Assembly (NCBI GenBank): GCA_000818095.1
Contig: CP009416.1
Location: 42,501-100,000 of the forward strand
Origin: Jeotgalibacillus malaysiensis
Lineage (GTDB): Bacteria; Bacillota; Bacilli; Bacillales; Jeotgalibacillaceae
Direction of reading: 5' to 3'
DNA length: 57,500 bases
A model generated the notes under the pieces. That model had not been told where the DNA came from and did no database searches. It worked only from the letters and a program-made list of their open reading frames with translations. The first letter of the stretch is position 1. Every line of letters starts with the position of its first letter. Position numbers and translations under genes: made by a program. Positions 11,176 through 22,084 of the stretch are shown piece by piece.

Positions 11176-11348
11176 TTTCACTCATCTTTCGGGATATATG
11201 TATCACCTTTTAGTAATATTCACTCATCTTTATAATTGATTCGAACTGAGACCTGCAGCTGGTAGATTATACATACACCTTTTTCATTTTTGCCTCACTA
11301 ATTAAAGAAATTCTATCACCTTTTCAGTTATTCATTCCTTCAATTATA
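11176..11348. repeat. Phased repeat array 2 (eight slots)
   Basis: Slots defined by ATTC..TC|ATC/ACCTTTT start at 11184, 11205, 11226, 11247, 11277, 11297, 11318 and 11338: steps 21, 21, 21, 30, 20, 21, 20. Slots 1, 2, 3, 5 and 7 are clear; slots 4 (ATTCGAAC then TGAG), 6 and 8 are degenerate. The array fills the convergent gap between the rsmI and abrB terminators. Confidence 0.82.
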
Positions 11349-11367
11349 ACGCCACCTTCCAGACAAT

Positions 11368-11397
11368 AAAAAAACTGCTCCGCATAAGGGAGCAGTG
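11368..11397 (-). terminator. Terminator after abrB
   Basis: On the minus strand CACTGCTCCC / GGAGCAGT pairs around a TTATGC-type loop and is followed by seven T residues, 15 bp beyond the abrB stop. Confidence 0.9.
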
Positions 11398-11411
11398 AAA
11401 ATACTTATGAA

Positions 11412-11693
11412 TTAAGCACCTTGCAGGTTACTTTGGATTTCCTTGATCAGCATTTCTGCGCCTTCACGGCTAAGAACAAGCTTTCCACCAGCAAGCTTAA
11501 GGTTATCATCAGACACTTCACCAGTGATCTGGCAAGTCATACTTGGCTTGTATTTTTTAAGGATGATTTTTTCGTCATCCACATAGATTTCAAGTGCATC
11601 TTTCTCTGCGATTCCAAGTGTACGGCGAAGTTCGATTGGAATCACCACTCGGCCTAATTCGTCTACTTTACGTACAATTCCAGTTGATTTCAT
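11412..11693 (-). CDS. abrB: Transition-state regulator AbrB
   Basis: 93-residue DNA-binding repressor of post-exponential genes. The N-terminal swapped-hairpin domain is intact: MKSTGIVRKVDELGRVVIP and ELRRTLGIAEKDALEIYVD (residues 1-45); a C-terminal tetramerisation part follows, with the CQITGEVS cysteine. GAGGGGAAT supplies the ribosome binding site. Transcribed against its neighbours, with a long 5' region (11694-11903) holding a Spo0A box, consistent with repression by phosphorylated Spo0A known in B. subtilis. A paralogous N-terminal domain occurs in SpoVT at 32414. Confidence 0.96.
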   Translation of the reverse strand: MKSTGIVRKVDELGRVVIPIELRRTLGIAEKDALEIYVDDEKIILKKYKPSMTCQITGEVSDDNLKLAGGKLVLSREGAEMLIKEIQSNLQGA

Positions 11694-11750
11694 GATAAAA
11701 ATTCCCCTCTCAAAGGTGTATTTGTTTTTTTCTCTTATAATTCGTCAAGT

Positions 11751-11757
11751 TTCGACA
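11751..11757 (-). promoter_or_regulatory. Spo0A box (TGTCGAA) in the abrB leader
   Basis: Exact TGTCGAA on the minus strand, between the abrB promoter and its start codon, with a weaker TGACGAA copy at 11741-11747. Spo0A represses abrB from sites near its promoter in B. subtilis; here this box lies about 145 bp downstream of the -10. Confidence 0.55.
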
Positions 11758-11903
11758 TTTTTCTCTCTGTTTTTATATCATACCAACGTTTCCCAAATCA
11801 GTCAATACATATTTTCTCCCAAATGTGCCCAAAATGAAATATTACAAAACCCTTTCATATCAGCGACTGCAAGTGATTGAAAATATTACCTTCTACAATT
11901 TTC

Positions 11904-11932
11904 ACTATAACATGTAATAACTGTAAGTGTAA
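11904..11932 (-). promoter_or_regulatory. Probable abrB promoter
   Basis: Minus strand: TTACAC (11927-11932), 17-bp spacer, TATAGT (11904-11909). It gives a leader of about 200 nt. Confidence 0.6.
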
Positions 11933-11965
11933 ATATAATTGTTTTGAATTCGAGCTATTTTGTTT

Positions 11966-11994
11966 TTCGACAAATGCGACATGGTGATTCGACA
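11966..11994. promoter_or_regulatory. Pair of Spo0A-type boxes between abrB and metS
   Basis: TTCGACA (reverse complement of the 0A box TGTCGAA) occurs exactly at 11966-11972 and 11988-11994, 22 bp apart, with a near-match TGCGACA at 11975-11981 between them. They are 34 bp upstream of the abrB -35 and about 36 bp upstream of the metS -35, so either gene could be the target. Confidence 0.55.
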
Positions 11995-12029
11995 AAAATG
12001 GGGAGTATTTACTGTGAAGCCTGTGGCGG

Positions 12030-12058
12030 TTGCATTCACTTTCTATTTCGGGTATATT
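12030..12058 (+). promoter_or_regulatory. Probable metS promoter
   Basis: TTGCAT (12030-12035), 17-bp spacer, TATATT (12053-12058). A perfect-arm hairpin GCGTCAGAA / TTCTGATGC at 12076-12099 lies in the short leader just before the ribosome binding site; it has no T-run and no T-box features. Confidence 0.6.
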
Positions 12059-12116
12059 TTTTTACATATGAAAACGCGTCAGAACTGTATTTCTGATGCT
12101 GATCGAAGGAGGATAA

Positions 12117-14099
<1,983 letters not shown>

Positions 14100-14108
14100 T
14101 TGAATGAA

Positions 14109-14143
14109 TGAAGAGGGGAGGACTTGTTCCTCTCTTCTTTTTG
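14109..14143 (+). terminator. Terminator after metS
   Basis: GAAGAGGGGAGGA / TTCCTCTCTTC imperfect stem with a short loop, followed by five T residues. Confidence 0.8.
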
Positions 14144-14163
14144 TTTTAGGGATAGTTAAAACC

Positions 14164-14291
14164 GCTGCTGACCTCCGTGCAGGACTTCGCTTTCCTGCCC
14201 CCGGGCGGTGAGCCTCCTCAGCTTCGCTTGCGGGGTCTCACCTGTCCCTTTCCAGGGGCGGGAGTCTTCGTCCTGCACTCCGGTCATCAGC
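14164..14291. repeat. Dispersed element R2, copy 2
   Basis: 128-bp GC-rich element with inverted ends GCTGCTGACCTCCGTGCAGG and CCTGCACTCCGGTCATCAGC and inner paired arms (GGGCGGTGAGCC with GGGTCTCACC). Related to 9062-9185. The 62-67-aa ORF reading through it is repeat-derived. Confidence 0.82.
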
Positions 14292-14707
14292 TAAGTAACT
14301 TTCTTCTATATTGTTGGCTGAAATCATCAGCCTCCCATAAGTTGAATTATATGGTTCTAATGTTTCTTATATGTCTTTAATGTTACATCTGTGTAACGGA
14401 CTATAACAATAGAAGAAACTCGTCATAAATCTTTGTTATTTATGTCACTGGGTTGATTTTACCAATAAACATCAGGTTATCATTACAAGTTATATTAGTA
14501 TAAAAAATTCAGAAAATAAACGCCTCTATAAAGGTGATTTGGTAATTAAATTACTTTTATTGTAATACTATTCATTTAAATACGCATAAGCTTTAGGTGA
14601 TGTGTATTTTAACTTGATTGTTAATTTGTTAATAGATTGTTACATGGCTGTGATGTATGACATATGGATTTTTAATACACTAAATTTGCTGTGAAGGAGA
14701 GGATACA
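14292..14707. other. AT-rich gene-free region upstream of tatD
   Basis: About 415 bp, strongly AT-rich, no ORF with a ribosome binding site. Contains a perfect dyad GTTACA-TCTG-TGTAAC at 14382-14397 that could be an operator, and several loose TTGTTA/TGTGAT-type promoter matches around 14636-14665, none convincing. GAAGGAGAGG before ATG 14708 is the tatD ribosome binding site. Confidence 0.5.
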
Positions 14708-15475
14708 ATGTTATTCGATACACACGTTCACTTAAATGCAGATCAGTTTGAAGATGATCTTGATGAAGTGATACAGCGCGCGAAGGAAAATGATGTTGAA
14801 TTCATGACGGTTGTAGGCTTTGACCGGAAGACGATCAAAAAGGCGATGGAGCTTGCCGAGACGCACGATTTCATCTATGCCGCAATTGGGTGGCACCCGG
14901 TAGATGCGATTGATATGACTGATGAGGATCTGGAGTGGATTGAAGAACTCGCTGCTCATCCGAAGGTCGTTGCAATTGGGGAAACGGGTCTTGATTATCA
15001 CTGGGACAAATCACCGCATGATGTTCAGAAAGACGTATTTAAAAAGCAGATTCATTTAGCTAAAAAAGTAAAGCTTCCAATTGTCATTCACAACCGTGAG
15101 GCAACGCAGGATGTTGTAGATATCCTGAGGGAAGAGCACGCTGAAGAAGTAGGCGGCATTATGCATTGTTACAGCGGAAGTGTTGAGATCGCTAAGCAGT
15201 GTATTGATCTGAACTTCATGATTTCACTCGGCGGACCCGTTACATTCAAAAACGCGAAGAAGCCGAAAGAAGTAGCTGAGGAGATTGATCTTGAGCACCT
15301 GCTGATCGAAACAGATGCACCTTTCTTAGCGCCGCACCCGAATCGCGGAAAGCGGAATGAGCCTGCTTATGTGAAGCTTGTTGCAGAACAAATTGCACAA
15401 TTAAAAGGCATTTCCTACGAAGAAGTTGGAAAGCGTACGACAGAAAACGCAAAAAAAATTTATCAGCTGAAATAA
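14708..15475 (+). CDS. tatD: TatD-family metal-dependent deoxyribonuclease
   Basis: 255-residue TIM-barrel metallohydrolase. Metal ligands visible: the first-strand DTHVHLN (HxH), GETGLDYH, IVIHNREA, MHCYSGS and the late LIETDAPFLAP. Family members are 3'-5' exonucleases or D-aminoacyl-tRNA deacylases; the exact role is not set by sequence. Equivalent of B. subtilis YabD, immediately after metS as there, but here separated by element R2 and an AT-rich leader. Confidence 0.93.
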   Translation: MLFDTHVHLNADQFEDDLDEVIQRAKENDVEFMTVVGFDRKTIKKAMELAETHDFIYAAIGWHPVDAIDMTDEDLEWIEELAAHPKVVAIGETGLDYHWDKSPHDVQKDVFKKQIHLAKKVKLPIVIHNREATQDVVDILREEHAEEVGGIMHCYSGSVEIAKQCIDLNFMISLGGPVTFKNAKKPKEVAEEIDLEHLLIETDAPFLAPHPNRGKRNEPAYVKLVAEQIAQLKGISYEEVGKRTTENAKKIYQLK

Positions 15476-15635
15476 ATGATTTTAAGGTTTAGGTAAAATT
15501 AAGCACGTTTGTGCGACATCTTTTGCGTAATACCAACGTTCAGTTGTCGATCAAAAATCCTTTTCAGACTGAAAAACGGTCTGCATAATTGGGACATATC
15601 TCCCCTGCGCAGGGAAAATGTCTCAAATCAGGAGG

Positions 15636-15665
15636 TTGACAATCTGTTCTGATAGTCTTTATAAT
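15636..15665 (+). promoter_or_regulatory. yabE promoter (consensus sigma-A)
   Basis: TTGACA (15636-15641), 18-bp spacer, TATAAT (15660-15665), followed by AAAGGAGGAG before ATG 15692, giving a leader under 30 nt. A compact hairpin (GACAT..TCCCT / AGGGA..ATGTC, 15592-15622) lies just upstream of the -35 and has no T-run; its role is unclear. Confidence 0.8.
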
Positions 15666-15691
15666 CACTCGGAGTAAAGGAGGAGTTTTTC

Positions 15692-16978
15692 ATGCAATCA
15701 GAAAAGAACATGAAAAACCTGTTTCCAAAGTCTATGAGTAAGAGGAACTGGGTCTATTCTTTAGTAACTTTAACTGTATTTGTTTTAGTTGTAGGTTTCC
15801 TTTTTCAGGAAGGTATGAAGAAGACGGTAGCCCTTTCCTTAAATGGTGAAGAGCAATTGGTGCGCACAAACGCTGCCACTGTTGAAGATATATTTGCAGA
15901 GCTAGAAATGGATATTCACTCAGAGGACTATTTATACCCCTCAGGCGACACGGAGATCTATCATGATATGACCGTACGCTATAGAGCGGCGAAACAGGTG
16001 TCATTTGATTTAGGCGGAGAGACGCAGGAAATCATGACAAATGCACAAACCGTAGGAGAGTTCCTGCGTAAAGAACAGTTAGAAGTAAGTGACGTAGACA
16101 AGCTGTCTCATGCACTGGATGAAAGTATCGAAGAAGATATGACACTTTCTCTTGAAAAAGCTTTCGCATGGACACTTGTAAATGGGACTGACAAAGAAGA
16201 GGTTTGGTCGACTTCGATCACCGTCGCTGACTTTTTAAAACAGCATGAGATTAAGCTGGATCAAGATGATCGCGTAGAACCATCTGAAGACACTATGTTG
16301 ACGGAGGGCGCTACTGTGAAGATCGTCCACGTTGATAAGGTCACCGATGTGGTGGAAGAGACGAAGGACTTCAGTGTGGAACAGAAAGATGACAATACAT
16401 TAGCCGAAGGTACTGAAAAGGTTGTTCAGGAAGGCGAAGAAGGTCTGATTGAAAAAACATACGAAGTTGTAAAAGAAAACGGGAAAGAAGTATCCCGTGA
16501 TCTGAAAGAAGAAAAGACTGTAAAAGAAAGCAAAAATAAAGTCGTTGCGATTGGCACTAAGAAGCCGGTTGTTGCAAGCGTTCCACGTGAAACAACGAAA
16601 AAAGCAGTAGCTGCAACAGCTTCAAACTCAAGTGCTTCAGCAGCTTCATCACAGCCAGCCCAGACTGCATCATCGTCTGCGCCATCCGGCCGTGAAATGA
16701 CAATGAGTTCAACAGCATACACAGCATCTTGTGCAGGCTGCTCAGGGATTACAGCTACAGGGATCAATCTGAAAGCAAACCCTGGTATGAAAGTCATTGC
16801 AGTAGATCCATCTGTTATACCACTTGGTTCAAGAGTATACGTTGAAGGCTATGGCTATGCAATCGCCGGAGATACAGGCGGCGCGATCAAAGGAAACAAG
16901 ATCGATATCTTTATCGCAGACCGTGCTTCAGCACTTGCATGGGGTAACAGAACAGTAAAAGTGACGGTTATGCCGTAA
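15692..16978 (+). CDS. yabE: YabE, secreted or anchored cell-wall protein with DUF348, G5 and 3D domains
   Basis: 428-residue cell-wall active protein of the Firmicutes Rpf-like (Sps/YabE) group. Order: cytoplasmic basic stretch, membrane segment or uncleaved signal (about 20-40, YSLVTLTVFVLVVGFLF), three DUF348 repeats (about 45-200), a G5 domain (about 205-285), a Ser/Ala-rich linker (about 300-330) and a C-terminal 3D domain with the three conserved Asp motifs (VDPSVIPLG, AGDTGGAIKG, DIFIADR). The 3D domain resembles the MltA barrel, so muralytic activity in cell-wall turnover or outgrowth is likely. Its own strong promoter and terminator frame it. Confidence 0.92.
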   Translation: MQSEKNMKNLFPKSMSKRNWVYSLVTLTVFVLVVGFLFQEGMKKTVALSLNGEEQLVRTNAATVEDIFAELEMDIHSEDYLYPSGDTEIYHDMTVRYRAAKQVSFDLGGETQEIMTNAQTVGEFLRKEQLEVSDVDKLSHALDESIEEDMTLSLEKAFAWTLVNGTDKEEVWSTSITVADFLKQHEIKLDQDDRVEPSEDTMLTEGATVKIVHVDKVTDVVEETKDFSVEQKDDNTLAEGTEKVVQEGEEGLIEKTYEVVKENGKEVSRDLKEEKTVKESKNKVVAIGTKKPVVASVPRETTKKAVAATASNSSASAASSQPAQTASSSAPSGREMTMSSTAYTASCAGCSGITATGINLKANPGMKVIAVDPSVIPLGSRVYVEGYGYAIAGDTGGAIKGNKIDIFIADRASALAWGNRTVKVTVMP

Positions 16979-16991
16979 CCAGTTATATGAA

Positions 16992-17020
16992 AAACAGAGG
17001 GAGCATTCTCTCTGTTTTTT
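16992..17020 (+). terminator. Terminator after yabE
   Basis: AACAGAG / CTCTGTT stem around a GGAGCATT-type loop and six T residues. Confidence 0.9.
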
Positions 17021-17078
17021 GTGCGTTCAAAAGCTTTTTCGGCTATAATGAAGCACAGAAACCATTTCGGAGGATGTA

Positions 17079-18510
<1,432 letters not shown>

Positions 18511-18513
18511 GAT

Positions 18514-18546
18514 GAAACTCCGGCTGCGCGCCGGGGTTTTTATTTT
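18514..18546 (+). terminator. Terminator after rsmA
   Basis: AAACTCCGGC / GCCGGGGTTT stem with a TGCGC loop and T-rich tail. Confidence 0.88.
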
Positions 18547-18609
18547 GCATCATTCACCACTCCAAACGCGGATGCATATAGTAACTTCATGGGCCGGATA
18601 GGAGGGTGA

Positions 18610-19470
18610 ATGCCGGTGGACTGGATCAGTCAGTTTGTTGGACGGAAGTCATATAATTGTGATGTGGTTTTTGTAGTAGCTGCCATTGAGGAGCGCGAGA
18701 ATGGACGGTATGCCATTTTATACGGAAGAGACATCAGACTCGTAGCAGATGCGCCGATTGAGGATCTTGAGCTCCTTGATGAGGAACGCCTTGCAAAAGC
18801 GGACCGTCAGAACAAGGAAATGAAAGAGAACAGGGCAAAGTCAGCTGCAGAAAAAGAGAGAAAAACGGATGCTCTTTCATTTCACTTGCCCGGCCGCGTG
18901 CTGCATCTCGATGGGGATGAACGCTATTTAAAAAAATGCCTGAAAATCTATAAAGAAGCGAACGTACCACATATTGGCGTTCATTGTCCGGAAAAGGAGA
19001 TGGCAGACCGTATACAGGAGCTCCTCATCCGCTATCAGCCGCAAATTCTTGTGTTAACCGGGCACGATGCCTATTTACCGGCACAGGGTAAAAAAAGTGA
19101 GCTGAACGCTTACAGACACTCTCCTTCGTTTGTAAATGCAGTAAAGAATGCGCGTAAAATCGCTCCCTCCCTTGATCAGCTGGTCATTTTTGCAGGTGCC
19201 TGCCAGTCTCATTTTGAATCACTGATCTATGCAGGTGCCAATATTGCAAGCTCTCCTCTGCGTGTAAATATCCATGCGCTTGACCCTGCCTACGCTGCAA
19301 GTATCATCAGTTTTACATCTATCCATTCAATGTTTACAGTCGAAGATATACTGCCGCACACACTCGCAGACGATAATGGTATCGGCGCAATCGAAACACG
19401 CGGTGTCCTCAGAATCGGAATGCCTTATAAAAAAGAAATGTATGCAGAGACACAAAACGACAGCAGCTGA
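18610..19470 (+). CDS. yabG: Sporulation-specific cysteine protease YabG
   Basis: 286-residue protease that trims spore coat proteins and, in clostridia, cortex-lysis precursors. Conserved TGHDAY (about residue 153) and GACQSHFESLIYAGANIASSP (about 195-215) fit the family, the latter holding the catalytic Cys and His. GGAGGGTGA precedes ATG 18610. Normal length. In B. subtilis it is transcribed by sigma-K in the mother cell; I could not assign a sigma-K promoter here. Confidence 0.92.
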   Translation: MPVDWISQFVGRKSYNCDVVFVVAAIEERENGRYAILYGRDIRLVADAPIEDLELLDEERLAKADRQNKEMKENRAKSAAEKERKTDALSFHLPGRVLHLDGDERYLKKCLKIYKEANVPHIGVHCPEKEMADRIQELLIRYQPQILVLTGHDAYLPAQGKKSELNAYRHSPSFVNAVKNARKIAPSLDQLVIFAGACQSHFESLIYAGANIASSPLRVNIHALDPAYAASIISFTSIHSMFTVEDILPHTLADDNGIGAIETRGVLRIGMPYKKEMYAETQNDSS

Positions 19471-19492
19471 GCATTTTGACGGAATAAAAACA

Positions 19493-19562
19493 TTGACATT
19501 CACTAAAGAGAATTGATAAAATGAATATTTTATTTGACTAAACCGTAATATTTTGGTATACT
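19493..19562 (+). promoter_or_regulatory. Tandem veg promoters
   Basis: P1: TTGACA (19493-19498), 18-bp spacer, TAAAAT (19517-19522). P2: TTGACT (19534-19539), 17-bp spacer, TATACT (19557-19562). Two strong sigma-A promoters before veg are also known in B. subtilis. Confidence 0.85.
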
Positions 19563-19585
19563 AATGTCAGTGAGGTGGAAGCGGA

Positions 19586-19849
19586 ATGCCAAAAACGTTA
19601 GCTGATATTAAGAAAGCACTTGATGTGAATCTTGGAAAACGTCTATTGTTAAAAGCCAATGGTGGAAGACGCAAGACAATTGAGCGTTCAGGAGTTTTGA
19701 CTGAAACATATCCTTCAATTTTTATTGTGGAGCTTGATCAGGACGAAAATGCTTTTGAACGGGTATCGTACAGCTACACCGATGTACTGACTGAAGCTGT
19801 TGAACTGACTTTTATTGAAGATGGTTCAGAAGCTGCAAGCGTAAGTTAA
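19586..19849 (+). CDS. veg: Veg protein (biofilm-related small protein)
   Basis: 87-residue protein, near-standard length, with the family start [13 protein letters not shown], the basic [12 protein letters not shown] block and an SH3-like C-terminal half ([20 protein letters not shown]). In B. subtilis Veg stimulates biofilm matrix genes by antagonising SinR. GTGAGGTGGAAG is the ribosome binding site. Followed by an unusually long terminator hairpin, so it is a monocistronic unit. Confidence 0.94.
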   Translation: MPKTLADIKKALDVNLGKRLLLKANGGRRKTIERSGVLTETYPSIFIVELDQDENAFERVSYSYTDVLTEAVELTFIEDGSEAASVS

Positions 19850-19871
19850 TGAAATCATAATGATTTTTTAT

Positions 19872-19925
19872 GGGCGGTCTGCCCGGATAACTGACAATCA
19901 GTTATCCGGGCAGACCGCCTTTTTG
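19872..19925 (+). terminator. Terminator after veg with a 22-bp perfect stem
   Basis: GGCGGTCTGCCCGGATAACTGA pairs without mismatch with its complement across a CAA loop, ending in five T residues. Much longer than neighbouring terminators and a potential double-stranded RNA. Confidence 0.92.
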
Positions 19926-20029
19926 CTATATCAAAAGAACATTTGACGATTGATGGCACTTCACCCATAAGCTGCTTCTCATATTGTGAAGTGCTTTGTG
20001 GCAGGCTAAGTGGGCATGACCAATGTGGG

Positions 20030-20078
20030 AAAGCGCAGGCGCCTTATGATTCGAGAGTCTAGGCGCTGAAGCTGGACA
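20030..20078. repeat. Dispersed element R1, internally deleted copy
   Basis: Both R1 ends (AAAGCG... and ...GCTGAAGCTGGACA) with TTATGATTCGAGAGTCTAGG between them but no central hairpin. Directly precedes a full copy. Confidence 0.8.
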
Positions 20079-20084
20079 CTGCAG

Positions 20085-20203
20085 AAAAGCGTAAGCGCCT
20101 TGACCAGACTCGACAAGCATAAGACGCGCTGAGAGAAACGGGTGACCTTCCCGTTTTCTCAGTGTGGCTTATGACTCGAGAGTCTAGGCGCTGAAGCTGG
20201 ACA
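20085..20203. repeat. Dispersed element R1, full copy
   Basis: About 119 bp: AAAAGCGTAAGCGCCTTG..., GACTCGACAAGCATAAG, a central hairpin (GAGAAAACGGGAAGG complement of CCTTCCCGTTTTCTC region, 20131-20160), then CTTATGACTCGAGAGTCTAG and GCTGAAGCTGGACA. The second half is related to the inverted first half, so the whole is a long imperfect palindrome. It ends 7 bp before the sspF ribosome binding site. Confidence 0.85.
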
Positions 20204-20221
20204 TCTAAGGGGGATGAAATC

Positions 20222-20407
20222 ATGAGCAGAAGAAGAGGCGTAATGTCAGATCGGCTCAAAGAAGAAGTCGCCAAAGAACTCGGGATTTATGATACGGTGA
20301 AGCAGGAAGGCTGGGGCGGGATCAAGTCCCGGGATGCAGGTAACATGGTAAAGCAAGCCATCAAAATGGCTGAGCGTCAGCTGGGAGAACAGTCTGAACC
20401 ACGTTAA
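20222..20407 (+). CDS. sspF: Minor alpha/beta-type small acid-soluble spore protein
   Basis: 61-residue SASP very close to B. subtilis Ssp[20 protein letters not shown] (helix 1), [12 protein letters not shown], then the [14 protein letters not shown] second helix. These proteins coat spore DNA; SspF is a minor type made in the forespore under sigma-G. AAGGGGGATG is the ribosome binding site. The upstream 190 bp are two R1 copies, so no sigma-G promoter is found at the usual distance; expression must start inside or upstream of R1. A hairpin terminator follows. Confidence 0.93.
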   Translation: MSRRRGVMSDRLKEEVAKELGIYDTVKQEGWGGIKSRDAGNMVKQAIKMAERQLGEQSEPR

Positions 20408-20429
20408 TTGTAGTTGGTACATGCAAAGG

Positions 20430-20461
20430 AGACCGTCCGGTGAATGCCGGGCGGTTTTTTG
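20430..20461 (+). terminator. Terminator after sspF
   Basis: ACCGTCCGG / CCGGGCGGT stem (one G-U) with TGAATG loop and six T residues. Confidence 0.9.
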
Positions 20462-20592
20462 CATGATTTCGATCGTTGAATGGATGAAGGTTACTTCAGT
20501 GGTATTTGGGGTTAAGTAAAATGGTTTTGAGTAACTTGTCTGGCGGTATTCCAGCCTGGGGTGTTTGTTGTTCTAGCAGGTTGTGTGGTTTT

Positions 20593-20762
20593 TATGTATA
20601 ACCTTTTCGATTTTATCTATGACCTTTTGATTTAATTCCATCACCTTTTTGGGTATTCGGCCGCTGAGCAGCTTTGTGCGGATATATCTGACACCTTTCT
20701 AATTTTATCTATCACCTATCAAATAATTCCATCACCTTTTCACTAAATTCATCCTATGCTTT
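20593..20762. repeat. Phased repeat array 3 (eight slots)
   Basis: Cores of the ATC.ATCACCTTTT type at 20601, 20622, 20643, a degenerate slot at 20663/20664 (ATTCGGCC then GCTGAG), then 20693, 20714, 20734 and a degenerate slot near 20754. Steps about 21, 21, 21, 29, 21, 20, 20. Same class as arrays 2 and 5. Confidence 0.78.
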
Positions 20763-20783
20763 CGCAGCAATCCCACCCCGGAT

Positions 20784-20980
20784 CGTTCACCGCATACGCC
20801 CCTAAACGCCTGCTTCCACTTTTCGCGTTGTCCAGTTCCAGCGCCCAGACCCTCGGGACATAAGCCACGAATCGGTAAACGGGAAAGACCACCCGTTTTC
20901 CGCTCCGCGTCTTATGCCTGTCGGGTCTAAACGGACGCTTCCACTTTTCTAGTTGTCCAGTTACAGCAGGCAGGGGCTAG
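20784..20980. repeat. Dispersed element R1: fragment, full inverted copy, fragment
   Basis: 20784-20826 carries the CACCGCATACGCCCCTAAAC-type fragment. 20828-20950 is an R1 copy in reverse orientation (TTGTCCAGTTCCAGCGCCCAG ... CGTCTTATGCCTGTCGGGTC ... GACGCTTCCACTTTTC) with the AAACGGG / CCCGTTT central arms. 20951-20980 starts another copy and is cut off. 20981-21057 shows nothing beyond a short hairpin-like GATTCACTTCGTTCATCG stretch. Confidence 0.8.
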
Positions 20981-21057
20981 TGCGGTTCCCTCAGCTCCTT
21001 AAGATAAGTCAACATCGATTCACTTCGTTCATCGTGTTTCCTATATCTCAATCCGCT

Positions 21058-21103
21058 TCAGTCCACCGCATACGCCCCTAAACGCCTGCTTCCACTTTTC
21101 GCG
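21058..21103. repeat. R1 fragment before ispE
   Basis: A 40-bp near-identical copy of 20784-20826. It runs to within 8 bp of TACAAT (21112-21117), a candidate -10 for ispE, so the -35 would fall in repeat sequence. Confidence 0.7.
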
Positions 21104-21158
21104 GTTTATTGCTACAATAACCTCAATGACTTGAAGGAAGATTGAGGTGTGTGGATTT

Positions 21159-22025
21159 ATGATGATGGTGAAAGCACCGGCGAAGATTAATCTTTCGCTG
21201 GATGTGCTCCATAAGAGGCCTGATGGGTTTCATGAGGTGGAGATGGTCATGACGACTGTGGATCTGGCTGATCGTATTGAGCTGGATGAGACAAAGGGGA
21301 CGCGGATCCGGATTATTTCGCATGACCGTTTTGTACCGAGTGACCACAGGAATCTGGCGTACAAGGCAGCGGAGAAGCTGCAGAAGAAGTATAACGTGAA
21401 AAAAGGTGTGGATATTACAATCCATAAGCAGATCCCTGTTGCAGCAGGGCTTGCAGGGGGTAGCAGTGACGCAGCGGCTGCTTTAAAGGGGCTAAATGAA
21501 CTTTGGTCGCTTGGTCTATCCAACGATGAACTGGCGGAAGTTGGTTCAGAAATCGGTTCTGATGTGGCATTTTGTATCTATGGCGGCACAGCGCTTGCGA
21601 CTGGCCGTGGTGAGAAGATCCAGGAGCTGCCAACACCGCCAAAGTGCTGGGTGATTCTTGCAAAGCCATCGATCGGCGTATCGACAGCGGATATTTACCA
21701 GAACCTGAAGCTTGAAAAGGTGGATCATCCGAATACAGCTAAAATGGTACAGGCGATTGAAGAGGGAGATTATCAGGGTGTGTGTGATCACCTTGGGAAT
21801 GCGCTTGAGTCTGTTACGCTTCAGCTATATCCGGAAGTGAAGCATATTAAAGAGCAGATGCAGCGTTTTGGTGCTGATGCGGTACTGATGAGCGGGAGCG
21901 GGCCGACTGTTTTCGGACTTGTGCAGTATGAATCTAAGGTTCACCGGGTTGTAAATGGTCTTCGTGGCTTTTGTGACCAGGTTTTTGCGGTAAGAATGCT
22001 CGGCAGCCGGGCACCTCTTGCTTAA
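21159..22025 (+). CDS. ispE: 4-(cytidine 5'-diphospho)-2-C-methyl-D-erythritol kinase
   Basis: 288-residue GHMP kinase of the MEP isoprenoid pathway. [20 protein letters not shown] at the N-terminus, ATP loop [18 protein letters not shown] (about 90-107) and C-terminal [13 protein letters not shown] are diagnostic. ATG 21159 is spaced 9 bp from GAGGTG at 21144-21149; the in-frame GTG 21147 overlaps that site. Precedes purR as in B. subtilis. Confidence 0.95.
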   Translation: MMMVKAPAKINLSLDVLHKRPDGFHEVEMVMTTVDLADRIELDETKGTRIRIISHDRFVPSDHRNLAYKAAEKLQKKYNVKKGVDITIHKQIPVAAGLAGGSSDAAAALKGLNELWSLGLSNDELAEVGSEIGSDVAFCIYGGTALATGRGEKIQELPTPPKCWVILAKPSIGVSTADIYQNLKLEKVDHPNTAKMVQAIEEGDYQGVCDHLGNALESVTLQLYPEVKHIKEQMQRFGADAVLMSGSGPTVFGLVQYESKVHRVVNGLRGFCDQVFAVRMLGSRAPLA

Positions 22026-22063
22026 AAACGTACGATAATGATATAGTTACTATACATTATTCG
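22018..22063 (+). promoter_or_regulatory. purR promoter with inverted PurBox-like half-sites
   Basis: TTGCTT (22018-22023), 18-bp spacer, TATAGT (22042-22047). Around it CGATAATG (22033-22040) and CATTATTCG (22055-22063) form an inverted repeat; the right arm on the minus strand, AAACCCGAATAAT, matches 11 of 13 positions of the PurBox. Autoregulation by PurR is known in B. subtilis. Confidence 0.6.
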
Positions 22064-22084
22064 GGTTTTGGGAGGTTTCACCGC

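Noticed and set aside
14177-14380. 67-aa ORF
   Set aside because: Lies in element R2, no ribosome binding site, Cys/Leu/Pro-rich shadow.
15476-15635. c-di-AMP riboswitch before yabE
   Set aside because: Cell-wall gene context invites it, but the consensus promoter is downstream of the candidate structure and conserved ydaO-type blocks are not seen.
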